NCBI GenBank assembly: GCA_964544955.1
Contig: CAZJEB010000005.1
Location: 1-64,000 of the forward strand
DNA: 64,000 bases
From: JAAZPT01 sp964544955
GTDB lineage: Bacteria > Bacillota > Clostridia > Christensenellales > Aristaeellaceae
Reading direction: 5' to 3'
Position 1 is the stretch's first letter, and every line of letters starts with the position of its first letter. Below, one piece after another: positions 1-8,184 of this stretch. Both the position numbers and the translations under genes were made by a program. The notes beneath the pieces are model-generated. The model searched no databases. It was not told where the DNA came from and worked only from the letters and a program-made list of their open reading frames with translations.

Positions 1-252
1 CGGTACTCGTCAGTGGAGTGCCAAACCTTACGACCATAGAACCCACCGCAATCGCCACAGATGAGCTTGCTGTGAAAAGCTTTGTTACTGTAAGCTCTTC
101 CAAGTTCCTTGCGCCGTGCCATTTCGTCTTGTACCATATCAAATTCCTCTGGCGAAATAATCGCTTCATGAGACCCTTCCACATAATACTGCGGTACCTC
201 GCCGTTGTTAATACGCAACTCTTTTGTCAAGAAGTCAGCTGTAAAGCGTTTT
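1..252 (-). pseudogene. Large serine recombinase remnant (internal fragment, 5' end missing)
   Basis: Read on the minus strand, this stretch is open from the tRNA edge to base 1 and encodes the junction between the recombinase domain and the zinc-ribbon of a large serine recombinase. Recognisable pieces are FTADFLTKELRINNGEVPQY, then EGSHEAIISPEEFDMVQ, then a CxxC zinc half-site (ICGDCGGFYGRKVW). No start codon or catalytic-serine resolvase domain is present: the reading frame runs straight into the 3' end of the tRNA, so the N-terminal part is lost or lies elsewhere. The frame continues beyond the window. Codon use (GAG, CCG, CTC, GGC) is richer in G+C than the neighbouring genes, consistent with a transferred element. 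A misassembled junction is an alternative explanation. Confidence 0.75.
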
Positions 253-343
253 TGGCGGAGAGTTAGGGATTTGAACCCTAGTTACGCTATTAACGTAAAC
301 ACGATTTCCAGTCGTGCGCCTTCGACCACTCAGCCAACTCTCC
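253..343 (-). tRNA. tRNA-Ser(GGA)
   Basis: The minus strand begins GGAGAGTTGGCTGAGTGGTC and ends with the complementary acceptor CTCTCC, discriminator G and an encoded CCA. The anticodon loop is CTGGAAA on an ACGA/TCGT stem, giving anticodon GGA. A long variable arm (GTTTACGTTAATAGCGTAAC) marks it as a class II serine tRNA, and the T arm carries GGGTTCAAATCCC. The 3' end touches a serine-recombinase fragment with no spacer. Confidence 0.96.
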
Positions 344-416
344 AAAACTGATAACAATCAGCGAATAGTATTTTAACAATTTTATGGCCAAGTGTCAAGG
401 AAAATATTTAAATAAC

Positions 417-1856
417 TTATTCTTGTGATTTAATAATATATTTATAGTAGTCAACAGCGCCTGGTAGGGCATTTGTATAGATATTTTCATCTATACCGTG
501 CATGCTTTTAAGTTGTTGGGGGTCATAAATTACTGGTGAAAACCTAATGCAAGCATCGGCAATGTCCTCATAAAAGCGTGCATCGGTGGCACCTGTTACA
601 ACATAGGGGCAACAACCTGCGCCTTCAAAGCAAGCTGCAATAGCTTGTTCCGTAATTTTAAAGGCTCTGCCCTCTATATCAACGGGCTTTGTGGGGTTAA
701 ATGAAAATACGTTTTCCATTTCCACATTATATATTTTTGCAATTTCTTTTAATAAGGCCAAGCTTTCATCTTTTTGTTGATGGGGTGCATACCTTAAATT
801 AGCTGATAATGTGGCGGTTTCTGGTATTACATTAAAAGCGTTTGAACCATTTTGCATAGTAAAGGCTATTGTTGTTTTTAACATTGCTGCGGCAGTTGGG
901 CTAAATGCTGGTAACACCACTTTTAATAGGGGTTTAAACAACCACATATTAGAGAAAACCATCTTTAATGGGAAGCTGCAATAAGGTGCTAAGCGAACAA
1001 ACATTTCCTCAACTTCTTTGCTCATATAGGCTTTGAATGGGGAATGTTTTTCTATAAGGCAAACTAATTTTGATAGCCTGTGTATAGGTGAATTTTTAGA
1101 GGGAGCGCTTGCATGGCCTCCCTTGCTTTTTGCATGGAATTTTACATGGCCTGTGCCCTTTTCATAAACGCCAACCATAGCAAAATAGCCTTTTACCCCT
1201 GGTAATGGGTTTGATGTTATTGCTCCACCCTCATCACTTAGCATGGCAAGCCTAACATTTTTACTTTTAAGGTATTCTACAATTTTGGGTGCACCATCCC
1301 CAGCAACTTCCTCTGTGCGGCTACTTGCAAGGTAAACATCACAAGGGGGTGTATAGCCAGCCTCAATAAGTTCCTCAACAGCTTGCATAAGGGCCATAAG
1401 GCTACATTTTGTATCACAGCTACCCCTGCCCCACACTCTGCCATCTACTATATCACCGCTAAAAGGCTCATGTTGCCATTTACCTGTGGCTTCAACAACA
1501 TCCATATGGCTCATAAGAAGTATAGGGTTTTTATCGCTTTTGCCCTTCCATTTAAAAAGCAAATTAGCATCCATATCATTTTTTTCAAGATTGGAATGTA
1601 TTAGGGGAAAGTTTTTCTCTAAAACTTTATGGAAGTTATAAAACTTAGTTAAATCCTTCTCTTCCTTGGATGAAATAGTTTCCACCTTAACCATATCGGA
1701 AAGTTTTTTTGCATAAAGCGCTTCCCTCTCTGGCTCGTTTTTAGGGGCATACGTGGATTTTTTAGATTTTACCATAAGGGTTCTAACAACTGCCACTAAT
1801 AAAAGTACAGCTATTATCATCAACAAGCCTACAAGTATAGTAATTAAAACTTTCAT
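417..1856 (-). CDS. M20 family metallopeptidase (carboxypeptidase S-like), membrane-anchored
   Basis: A 479-residue protein of the M20 dizinc peptidase family, which hydrolyses peptides or N-acyl amino acids. An N-terminal hydrophobic helix (about residues 4-28) should anchor it to the membrane. Metal-site motifs are in order: SHMDVV (first His and Asp), WGRGSCDTK (bridging Asp), SSRTEEVAGDGA (Glu-Glu), and a late SMHGIDE His. The insertion and length resemble the CPS1/PM20D1-type branch more than PepT or DapE. A weak AAAAGGAAG ribosome site precedes the ATG. It is the last gene of a minus-strand run whose preceding two genes are small membrane proteins, suggesting uptake plus hydrolysis of the same substrate. 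Substrate unknown. Confidence 0.88.
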   Translation of the reverse strand: MKVLITILVGLLMIIAVLLLVAVVRTLMVKSKKSTYAPKNEPEREALYAKKLSDMVKVETISSKEEKDLTKFYNFHKVLEKNFPLIHSNLEKNDMDANLLFKWKGKSDKNPILLMSHMDVVEATGKWQHEPFSGDIVDGRVWGRGSCDTKCSLMALMQAVEELIEAGYTPPCDVYLASSRTEEVAGDGAPKIVEYLKSKNVRLAMLSDEGGAITSNPLPGVKGYFAMVGVYEKGTGHVKFHAKSKGGHASAPSKNSPIHRLSKLVCLIEKHSPFKAYMSKEVEEMFVRLAPYCSFPLKMVFSNMWLFKPLLKVVLPAFSPTAAAMLKTTIAFTMQNGSNAFNVIPETATLSANLRYAPHQQKDESLALLKEIAKIYNVEMENVFSFNPTKPVDIEGRAFKITEQAIAACFEGAGCCPYVVTGATDARFYEDIADACIRFSPVIYDPQQLKSMHGIDENIYTNALPGAVDYYKYIIKSQE

Positions 1857-1886
1857 TTAATTTACTTCCTTTTGAATTTTATTGTT

Positions 1887-2555
1887 CTATTTATAAAAAT
1901 ACCATGCTATTGCTATTGCCATGGCTCCGCTGGGAATAATCATAAAGCCTACGCTTTTAATTAGTGATGGCACAGCTATAAACAATGCGCTCATTACAAC
2001 TAAGGGAACAACAGCAATATGTAAATTTTTCCTAAAATACCTATATGCCATTGCACCAAACAAGGCGGGAACTACATTATCAAAGGCCGGTTGCAAAATA
2101 GGGTTTTTAAGCACTGGTTGCAAAGGTATAAGCAATAATACTCCAATTGCTATTACAAGGGTTGTTACTAATGCGGATGTAGCTATGGATAGGGTTGAAA
2201 TAATCTCGTTTTCAGGGGTGCCAACCTTTACGCCAGAAAGTTCCCTTGCATTTGCCACACAGGGTATTTTCATGTTTATAAGGTTACCCGTTGTAAAGGC
2301 AAGATAAGTTCCCCCCGCCCCAAGCATAGGTGTGTATATTAAAAATTCAACTATACTACTTGGTATCCAAATTAATAAAATTTGTGCAAGTCCAGCCCAA
2401 AAGGCGGGCATATTTGGCATTGCTTTTAATACTGAGCCCATGGCAAAGGGTACGCCTATTAGCATAACAATAACAAGGCTTACACCAACTCTACCAATAA
2501 GGTGGGTACCATTATTATATTTTTCAAAATATTGAAGTTTTTGTTCATTATTCAT
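1887..2555 (-). CDS. Multispanning membrane protein, partner of a DUF5058-like protein
   Basis: A 222-residue, strongly hydrophobic protein with about six predicted membrane segments and a short charged N-terminus (MNNEQKLQYFEKYNNG). The start is the ATG at 2555, which has AGGAGG seven bases upstream; an earlier in-frame ATG at 2597 lies inside the previous gene and lacks a ribosome site. A glycine-rich loop (TPMLGAGGTYLAFTTGNL) followed by KIPCVANA lies in the first third and may be a substrate-binding re-entrant region; that is inference. It sits between a second small membrane protein and an M20 peptidase, so a two-subunit permease or a peptidase-linked transporter is plausible. Function not established. 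Confidence 0.75.
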   Translation of the reverse strand: MNNEQKLQYFEKYNNGTHLIGRVGVSLVIVMLIGVPFAMGSVLKAMPNMPAFWAGLAQILLIWIPSSIVEFLIYTPMLGAGGTYLAFTTGNLINMKIPCVANARELSGVKVGTPENEIISTLSIATSALVTTLVIAIGVLLLIPLQPVLKNPILQPAFDNVVPALFGAMAYRYFRKNLHIAVVPLVVMSALFIAVPSLIKSVGFMIIPSGAMAIAIAWYFYK

Positions 2556-2566
2556 ATGCACACCTC

Positions 2567-3307
2567 CTATAAAAACAAGCCGAATAGTACAGCACATGCC
2601 ATTGCTACAAGCATACTGCCTGCCACGGAGAAGTTTTCAAGCCATTTCATATTCTTTTTATCAATAAAGTACATAAATATGCTCATAACAATGCCAGAAC
2701 ACGCTAAAACAAGCAAAGGTATTGCATTGCCCTCTGATGTTAGGGTGGCTAAATAAGAGCCGATATAGGCGGAAATTAGGCCAATAAACATGGCTGCCAT
2801 TGCCATATCACCAAAGCCACCAAAGGATGAGTTTTTCTTTTTATTGCTTGGCTTTTGAATTTTGTTTAAGTAGCCCTTTGTGAATAACACAGAGCAAACT
2901 GTTCCCCAAATAATACCAACGCCCATAAGCAATGCTATTGTTGAAAATGCTTGCAGGGTCATTTCACTAGCGTTTAAGCCAGATAAACCTATGGCGCGGG
3001 CGGCTACATCGGCAACGCTTGTTTCATAATGCAATGCACCTATAACACTAAGCCTAAGCCATGGTAGCGGTGTACCAAGGGAGCCTGACAAGGCTATAAC
3101 ACCCAAAAGTATGCTTATACTTGGCAATACTGTAAATGTTGCACTTGATGTAATTGTTCTTTTAAGCACAAGTTTATCCATACCAATAGCAAGACCAGCC
3201 TTATAAGCCCTTAGCATGAATATAACTGATAATACAATTACACATAGGATAATAAAGCCACATAGTAAGTAGAGGGGTGTTGAGTTTAACTGTTCAATAA
3301 TGTTCAT
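2567..3307 (-). CDS. DUF5058-like membrane protein
   Basis: A 246-residue integral membrane protein with about six hydrophobic segments. The N-terminal portion, with GLAIGMDKLVLKRTITSS and then SATFTVLPSISILLGVIALS, matches my memory of the DUF5058 family, found in Firmicutes beside M20 peptidases. Its start overlaps the helicase stop by four bases (ATGA), with AGGAGATGCCAT immediately upstream of the ATG, so the two are translationally coupled. Together with the next gene it may form a heteromeric transporter. The family assignment is from memory and the transport role is inferred only from membrane character and neighbours. Confidence 0.72.
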   Translation of the reverse strand: MNIIEQLNSTPLYLLCGFIILCVIVLSVIFMLRAYKAGLAIGMDKLVLKRTITSSATFTVLPSISILLGVIALSGSLGTPLPWLRLSVIGALHYETSVADVAARAIGLSGLNASEMTLQAFSTIALLMGVGIIWGTVCSVLFTKGYLNKIQKPSNKKKNSSFGGFGDMAMAAMFIGLISAYIGSYLATLTSEGNAIPLLVLACSGIVMSIFMYFIDKKNMKWLENFSVAGSMLVAMACAVLFGLFL

Positions 3308-5043
3308 ATGGCATCTCCTTTATTAATATATTTTTCAAACAATTGTGCTGCATGGTCTATTGCTTGTTCTGCGTTAGATTTTTCATCGTTATTAGTTTGT
3401 AGTGGGTCTAGCATAAGGGCTTTAAATTGGCTTACTTTTAAGCCCAAGGCATCCTGTATTCTTTGGTCGCTACCCTCTTTACTTACAAGGTAGTAGCAAA
3501 GCAATGAGTCCTGTTGCCCAATACGGTGGGCTCTATCCTCCGCTTGGCTGTGCACTGCGGGTGACCAATCTAATTCACCAAATACAACACAGCTTGCCCT
3601 TTGCAGGTTAAGGCCTGCGGCTGCCCTTAGGGATATACAACATAGGTTGCTTTTACCACTCATAAACTTTTCAACAGCGGCTTCCTTTTGTTGCGTAGTT
3701 TCCCTACCCGTTATGAACACAGGTTTTTCACTTTTAAGGCCATCTTTATATATATCCATAACCTTATGGTGGTGGGCAAAAAGTAATACCTTTTCACCAC
3801 CCTCAATTAGCATCCTTACAAATTGCACTACATAGGGTGCTTTTGCTATGCCAGTGGCTTGGCGTTCACCCTTATCAATTTCAAAGGCCAGCAATGTTCT
3901 TTGGGATGGGCTTAAATCACTATTCCAAGTACTAAGCCTTTCAAGGGTTGGTTTCATCCAACGTTTAAACACATCATCATCGGAGTCCACTGCGGTAACT
4001 AATCGCCTTTTTGGTGGCAATGAGGGTAGAACATCTTCCTTCCTACGCCTTAGCATAATACCCTCATCGTTTAGGAATTCGCCTAATTTAGCGGGGTTTA
4101 TAACAACATTGTTGCCATAGCCATAGCACCATTCCCTAGAGAAAGCGTCAAAGTTGCCCAAAAAATTAAAATCAAGTATATTTACTACTTGCCAAATTTC
4201 GCCACCGTTATTGTAAATTGGTGTGCCACTTAAGCCAATAACCCTATTTGCCCTTGAGGCTAAAAGGCTTGCTGAGGAGTATTTTTCCGTACCCCCATGG
4301 CGAAGCTCCTGTATTTCATCAAATATAACGGTGTCAAATTCATAATCGGGCAAAACGTTTTTCCAACCCCGCAATAGAAGGTAGTGTGCAATATAGATAT
4401 CGGCCGGGGGCAAATCATAGGGTTTAAGGCCTTTTATAACATGAACTTTTATGCCATATTTGCTACTGCCCATAAACTTATTAATTTCATTTACCCAGTT
4501 ACCAACAAGGTGGGCTGGGGGTATTATTATAGCGGGATATTCACAGCGCCTAGCAAGTAATGCAAGGGCTTGCACTGTTTTTCCCAAGCCCATTTCATCA
4601 GCAAGGAGGCACCTATCGGCACTTTCCAAAAACGCAAGGCCTTCCTCTTGGAAATCGGTAAGTTCACCTTCAAATGCAAACTGAGGGGGCTTTATTCGCT
4701 TTGGTTTAAGCTTGTTTGCTTGTTTTTGTATATGATATTCTTGGGCGCTTTTAAGGGCATTATCCCAACGGTTTTTATCCTTTTCCTTAACTGTAAGGGG
4801 GTAACGTAACATAAGCCAATTAATATCGCCAATAATGCGGCGGTGATCCGTAAAGCGAACTTCCCCACGTTTTTGATTGTCGGCACCAGGAAAAAGCCTT
4901 TTGGCAAACTCTATTACCATAGGCTCCGCTTTTATGGTCCAACACCTACTTCTAGCATTAAAAGAAAGCTCCCCAAAGGAAGAACTTTCTTGGTTTGGTT
5001 TAAGGTATTGTGGAATATTATCAAAATGTGAGTTATCTTGCAT
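3304..5043 (-). CDS. SNF2-family DEAD/DEAH helicase-like ATPase
   Basis: A 579-residue superfamily 2 ATPase of the Swi2/Snf2 type, expected to translocate on double-stranded DNA. The Walker A motif DEMGLGKT is at residues 149-156, the Walker B DEIQ at about 242-245, LSGTP (motif III) follows, and the C-terminal lobe ends with SQAEDRAHRIGQ (motif VI). The first 110 residues form a small extra domain of the kind seen in compact phage-like or SMARCAL1-like Snf2 proteins. The start is an ATG preceded by AGAGGTAAAT. It is encoded just downstream of a small nuclease-like protein (nine-base gap) and a methyltransferase, suggesting a DNA-processing or defence module rather than chromatin remodelling. 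Confidence 0.88.
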   Translation of the reverse strand: MQDNSHFDNIPQYLKPNQESSSFGELSFNARSRCWTIKAEPMVIEFAKRLFPGADNQKRGEVRFTDHRRIIGDINWLMLRYPLTVKEKDKNRWDNALKSAQEYHIQKQANKLKPKRIKPPQFAFEGELTDFQEEGLAFLESADRCLLADEMGLGKTVQALALLARRCEYPAIIIPPAHLVGNWVNEINKFMGSSKYGIKVHVIKGLKPYDLPPADIYIAHYLLLRGWKNVLPDYEFDTVIFDEIQELRHGGTEKYSSASLLASRANRVIGLSGTPIYNNGGEIWQVVNILDFNFLGNFDAFSREWCYGYGNNVVINPAKLGEFLNDEGIMLRRRKEDVLPSLPPKRRLVTAVDSDDDVFKRWMKPTLERLSTWNSDLSPSQRTLLAFEIDKGERQATGIAKAPYVVQFVRMLIEGGEKVLLFAHHHKVMDIYKDGLKSEKPVFITGRETTQQKEAAVEKFMSGKSNLCCISLRAAAGLNLQRASCVVFGELDWSPAVHSQAEDRAHRIGQQDSLLCYYLVSKEGSDQRIQDALGLKVSQFKALMLDPLQTNNDEKSNAEQAIDHAAQLFEKYINKGDAI

Positions 5044-5052
5044 ATTTACCTC

Positions 5053-5421
5053 TTACAAGGCTATACCCCATTGGCTATTTAAATTAATAGAATATATTTT
5101 TTTACCATTTATACTGCTAGGCAAAATTATACTCTTTTCAACAATAACTATTATAGCACATATACTTTCACATTCCGAATATCTTGTTAATTGTTTAATT
5201 AAATTTGTTCTGTTGGGTCGGCCTTTTTTAACCTCCACCCCAATTTCATCCTCAACAAAAAAATCTATCCTTGAGTTGCTTTTAATTTTATACTCATGGA
5301 TAAATTTAATATTATTTTCATAAAACAAGTTTATTATAGATTGGTGTATTTGATATTCTTCTATAGCAAAAGGGAACTTTGCCCCTTTAAGCAAGTTTAA
5401 TATTTTATTAATATTTAACAT
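5053..5421 (-). CDS. Small PD-(D/E)XK nuclease-like protein
   Basis: A 122-residue single-domain protein. The core RIDFFVEDEIGVEVKKG has the D-x(n)-E-x-K pattern of the PD-(D/E)XK nuclease fold: Asp in the second strand, then Glu-Val-Lys in the third, followed by a helix with QLTRYSE as in many restriction- and VRR-NUC-like enzymes. No other domain is present, so DNA targeting probably depends on a partner. It starts one base after the methyltransferase stop and has no good ribosome site of its own, implying translational coupling, and the SNF2 ATPase follows nine bases later. A helicase-associated nuclease is the natural guess; activity is not proven. Confidence 0.68.
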   Translation of the reverse strand: MLNINKILNLLKGAKFPFAIEEYQIHQSIINLFYENNIKFIHEYKIKSNSRIDFFVEDEIGVEVKKGRPNRTNLIKQLTRYSECESICAIIVIVEKSIILPSSINGKKIYSINLNSQWGIAL

Positions 5422-5422
5422 A

Positions 5423-6022
5423 TTAGCGTTTCCAAGCTGTGCAAACGTTTATAAAGCCATACTGTAGGTGGAATTCCAAGTTTTCAAAAAAATTGCTTTT
5501 AATGCTTTTTGAAATAAAATCCTTACTTAAAAACATATCCTTTTGAAAGCCAAATTCATCCTTACAAAATTTATTTAAAATAGCATGGGTGTTTAAAGGG
5601 GCGTAATTGCTTGCAAATACAAGTTGCCCACCACGCTTTAACATTCTATGGGCTTCACTAAGAACAGAATCCAAATTTTTAATTTTATGTATTGGTTGGG
5701 CTATTATCAAGTGGTTGAAAAAGCTGCTTTCAAAGGGCATATCCTCAGTTATTTGTAGGGATATTTCCGCATTTATATTTGAATTTTTTAATGTATTATA
5801 ATCTTCCCTATTCCTATTAAGGCCGTAAACAAAGTTGTTTGTGGGCAAGCTATTAAACAAACCAGCATTATTGCTGTATAAGCATAATATGGATTCGTTT
5901 TTATCTATAATGCTACAATCTAACATGCTTTTTTCGTACAAGTTTAGCTTTGCTTTGCTATTAAAACGGCTTGCATTTATAGATGGTAATACCTCGGACC
6001 TTAGGAACACTTTTTCAGACAT
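5423..6022 (-). CDS. Class I SAM-dependent methyltransferase-like protein
   Basis: A 199-residue protein with the layout of a Methyltransf_11-type fold: a degenerate SAM-binding strand-loop (SILCLYSNNAGLFNSL, lacking the usual GxGxG), an acidic segment EISLQITEDMPFESSFFNHL corresponding to the SAM adenine region, and SEAHRMLKRGGQLVFAS for the strand-5 hairpin. There is no NPPY or DPPY, so it is not an obvious N6-adenine or N4-cytosine DNA methylase. The start at 6022 has AGGAGG seven bases upstream; an upstream ATG at 6070 is less likely. It heads the operon that continues with the nuclease-like protein and SNF2 ATPase. The substrate is unknown, and the degraded glycine loop leaves catalysis uncertain. 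Confidence 0.65.
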   Translation of the reverse strand: MSEKVFLRSEVLPSINASRFNSKAKLNLYEKSMLDCSIIDKNESILCLYSNNAGLFNSLPTNNFVYGLNRNREDYNTLKNSNINAEISLQITEDMPFESSFFNHLIIAQPIHKIKNLDSVLSEAHRMLKRGGQLVFASNYAPLNTHAILNKFCKDEFGFQKDMFLSKDFISKSIKSNFFENLEFHLQYGFINVCTAWKR

Positions 6023-6134
6023 AATATCCTCCTGCTTAAATATATATCTTTCATTAAGATTATAACACACTTTTTGTATATTTGTAAACTAAATTTAATA
6101 ATTTATTAATATTTTTACATATTTAAGCATTTAA

Positions 6135-6158
6135 AAACAGGTGGCTTACCACCTGTTT
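6135..6158 (-). terminator. Rho-independent terminator of the V-ATPase operon
   Basis: A perfect ten-base-pair stem, AAACAGGTGG with CCACCTGTTT and a four-base loop, lies four bases after the subunit D stop codon. On the minus strand it is followed by TTAAA. Confidence 0.85.
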
Positions 6159-6161
6159 ATT

Positions 6162-6797
6162 TTAGTTTTTATCCTTAATCATATCCTTAACCTTCATAAG
6201 CCTTGTTAAGGATCCCCTTTCGTTTTCATCAAGCTTCATGGATATGTACTTAATAGTTTCCTCAAACTGGGGTATCATAACATATTCAAGAGCATTAACC
6301 CTACGCCTTGTTTTTTCAATTTCATCGGCAAGCATATTGCAAGATTTTTCTATTTCTGCAAGTTCTATCATTTTAGGTAGAATATCGGCAAGCCTTGCAA
6401 TTGCATTATCAAGTTGGGCAGATGTTTCAGTTAAGCCATAGGAAAGGGTTGACTCTGTTAGGGAGTTTTCATCAACAATAATTTTTGGAACGTTTACGCT
6501 CATAACGTTTTTAGTTTTAACATCTATTTTAGCGTTCCTAGCGGGGTAAAGCATAGCTTCCTCCAAGGCCTTAGGGTCCATAACTGCCCTTGCCATGGCG
6601 AAGTTGCCTAATGCACCACTCAACTCCCTTTCCACATCGGTACGCAATTCCTTATTCTTTTTAATTAGAATAATAAACTGCCTAACCATTTCATCACGCT
6701 TATCCTTTAGGAGCTTATGGCCACGGGTAGCCATTACCAAACGTTTTTTAACCTTTGATAGCTCCATACGTGTTGGGTTTACACGAAGTACTGCCAA
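6162..6797 (-). CDS. atpD: V-type ATP synthase/ATPase subunit D
   Basis: A 211-residue coiled-coil central-shaft subunit. The family N-terminus (VNPTRMELSKVKKRLVMATR, then GHKLLKDKRDEM) is clear, and the long C-terminal helix contains RRRVNALEYVMIPQFEETI. Subunit D couples ATP hydrolysis in the A3B3 head to rotation of the membrane ring. The start codon is TTG at 6797, supported by AAAGGAGG nine bases upstream. It is the last gene of a nine-gene operon (G/H-I-K-E-C-F-A-B-D) and is followed by a strong terminator. Length is normal for the family (about 205-215). Confidence 0.97.
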   Translation of the reverse strand: MAVLRVNPTRMELSKVKKRLVMATRGHKLLKDKRDEMVRQFIILIKKNKELRTDVERELSGALGNFAMARAVMDPKALEEAMLYPARNAKIDVKTKNVMSVNVPKIIVDENSLTESTLSYGLTETSAQLDNAIARLADILPKMIELAEIEKSCNMLADEIEKTRRRVNALEYVMIPQFEETIKYISMKLDENERGSLTRLMKVKDMIKDKN

Positions 6798-6800
6798 TTT

Positions 6801-8183
6801 TTATTCCTCCTTTGTTTCAGGTAGGTATTTATCAAGCATGTCATCATGTATACGTTTAAGTTCAGCCCTTGGAATGGTTTTAAGCAATTGCCAACCTAAG
6901 TTTAGAGTATCCTCTATACTTCTGTTAGTTGTGTAACCCTGTGAAACATATTCGTTTTCAAACTGTGTAGCAAAGTCAGCAAACTTTTTATCAACATCTG
7001 TAAGGGCTGCTTCACCTAATACTACGGCCAATTCCTTAGCATCCTTACCACGGGAGTAAGCTGCGAAAAGCTGGTTCATTGTGGGGGCATGGTCTTCCCT
7101 TGTTTTGCCTTTACCAATACCCTTATCCTTCAAACGGGAAAGGGATGGCAATACGTCAATTGGGGGTGTAATGCCCTTTCTGTATAGTTCACGGCTTAAT
7201 ATAATTTGGCCTTCTGTAATATAGCCTGTTAAGTCGGGAATTGGGTGAGTTTTATCATCCTCGGGCATTGTTAGTATAGGTATTTGTGTAATTGAGCCAG
7301 GTTTGCCTGTAATTCTGCCCGCCCTTTCATACATGGATGCAAGGTCGGTGTAAAGGTAACCAGGGTAACCACGACGGCCAGGTACTTCCTTACGGGCAGC
7401 GGATACTTCACGAAGGGCTTCTGCATAGTTTGTAATATCTGTTAATATTACAAGCACGTGCATGCCTTTTTCGTAAGCCAAGTATTCAGCAGCGGTAAGT
7501 GCCATACGGGGTGTAGCAATACGCTCAATGGCGGGGTCGTTTGCAAGGTTCATAAACAATACGGCACGTTCAATTGCGCCTGTGCGTTTAAAGTCCTCAA
7601 CGAAGTATTCTGCTTCCTCAAAGGTAATACCAATTGCGCCGAATACAACCGCAAATTTGCTATCTGTACCAAGCACACGGGCTTGCCTTGCTATTTGTGT
7701 AGCAAGTTGAGCATGGGGTAAGCCACTGCCTGAGAACACGGGCAATTTTTGACCACGAACAAGGGTGTTTAGGCCGTCTATTGCGGATATACCTGTTTGT
7801 ATAAACTCACTGGGGTAATCCCTTGCGGCGGGGTTTATAGGCTCGCCATTAATATCCATACGTTTTTCTGGAATAAGTTCTGGGCCGCCATCCTTTGGTT
7901 TACCCATACCGTCAAATACCCTACCAAGAATATCCTCTGATACGGATAGTTCTATGGACCTACCTAAGAACTTTGCCTTACTATCATCAATTTTTAAGCC
8001 ATTGCTGCTTTCAAATAACTGAACAAGAACCCTATCCCTATTAACTTCTAATACCTTACCACGACGAACTTCGCCATTAGCCTGTTCAATTTCAACAAGC
8101 TCGTTATAGCCAACATCATTAACACCTTCAACCAGCATTAAGGGGCCAACTACTTCTTTAATTGTACGATACTCTTTAAGCAT
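6801..8183 (-). CDS. atpB: V-type ATP synthase/ATPase subunit B
   Basis: A 460-residue non-catalytic nucleotide-binding subunit of the A3B3 hexamer. It has the conserved beta-barrel start (EYRTIKEVVGPLMLVEGV), SGSGLPHAQLATQIARQARV in place of a functional P-loop, the Arg-finger region PGRRGYPGYLYTDLASMYER, and the conserved end LGWQLLKTIP. The start chosen is the ATG at 8183, with AGGGAGGG a few bases upstream and one base after the subunit A stop; an upstream in-frame ATG would overlap subunit A. The length matches Enterococcus hirae NtpB and clostridial homologues. Confidence 0.97.
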   Translation of the reverse strand: MLKEYRTIKEVVGPLMLVEGVNDVGYNELVEIEQANGEVRRGKVLEVNRDRVLVQLFESSNGLKIDDSKAKFLGRSIELSVSEDILGRVFDGMGKPKDGGPELIPEKRMDINGEPINPAARDYPSEFIQTGISAIDGLNTLVRGQKLPVFSGSGLPHAQLATQIARQARVLGTDSKFAVVFGAIGITFEEAEYFVEDFKRTGAIERAVLFMNLANDPAIERIATPRMALTAAEYLAYEKGMHVLVILTDITNYAEALREVSAARKEVPGRRGYPGYLYTDLASMYERAGRITGKPGSITQIPILTMPEDDKTHPIPDLTGYITEGQIILSRELYRKGITPPIDVLPSLSRLKDKGIGKGKTREDHAPTMNQLFAAYSRGKDAKELAVVLGEAALTDVDKKFADFATQFENEYVSQGYTTNRSIEDTLNLGWQLLKTIPRAELKRIHDDMLDKYLPETKEE

Positions 8184-8184
8184 A

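Noticed and set aside
18..266. 82-codon plus-strand frame at the window start
   Set aside because: The opposite strand encodes a recognisable serine recombinase, and this frame runs into the tRNA.
3304..6022. Calling the helicase-nuclease-methyltransferase genes a DISARM or restriction-modification system
   Set aside because: No DrmA/DrmB/DrmC or recognisable DNA-methylase motifs are present; kept as an uncertain finding.
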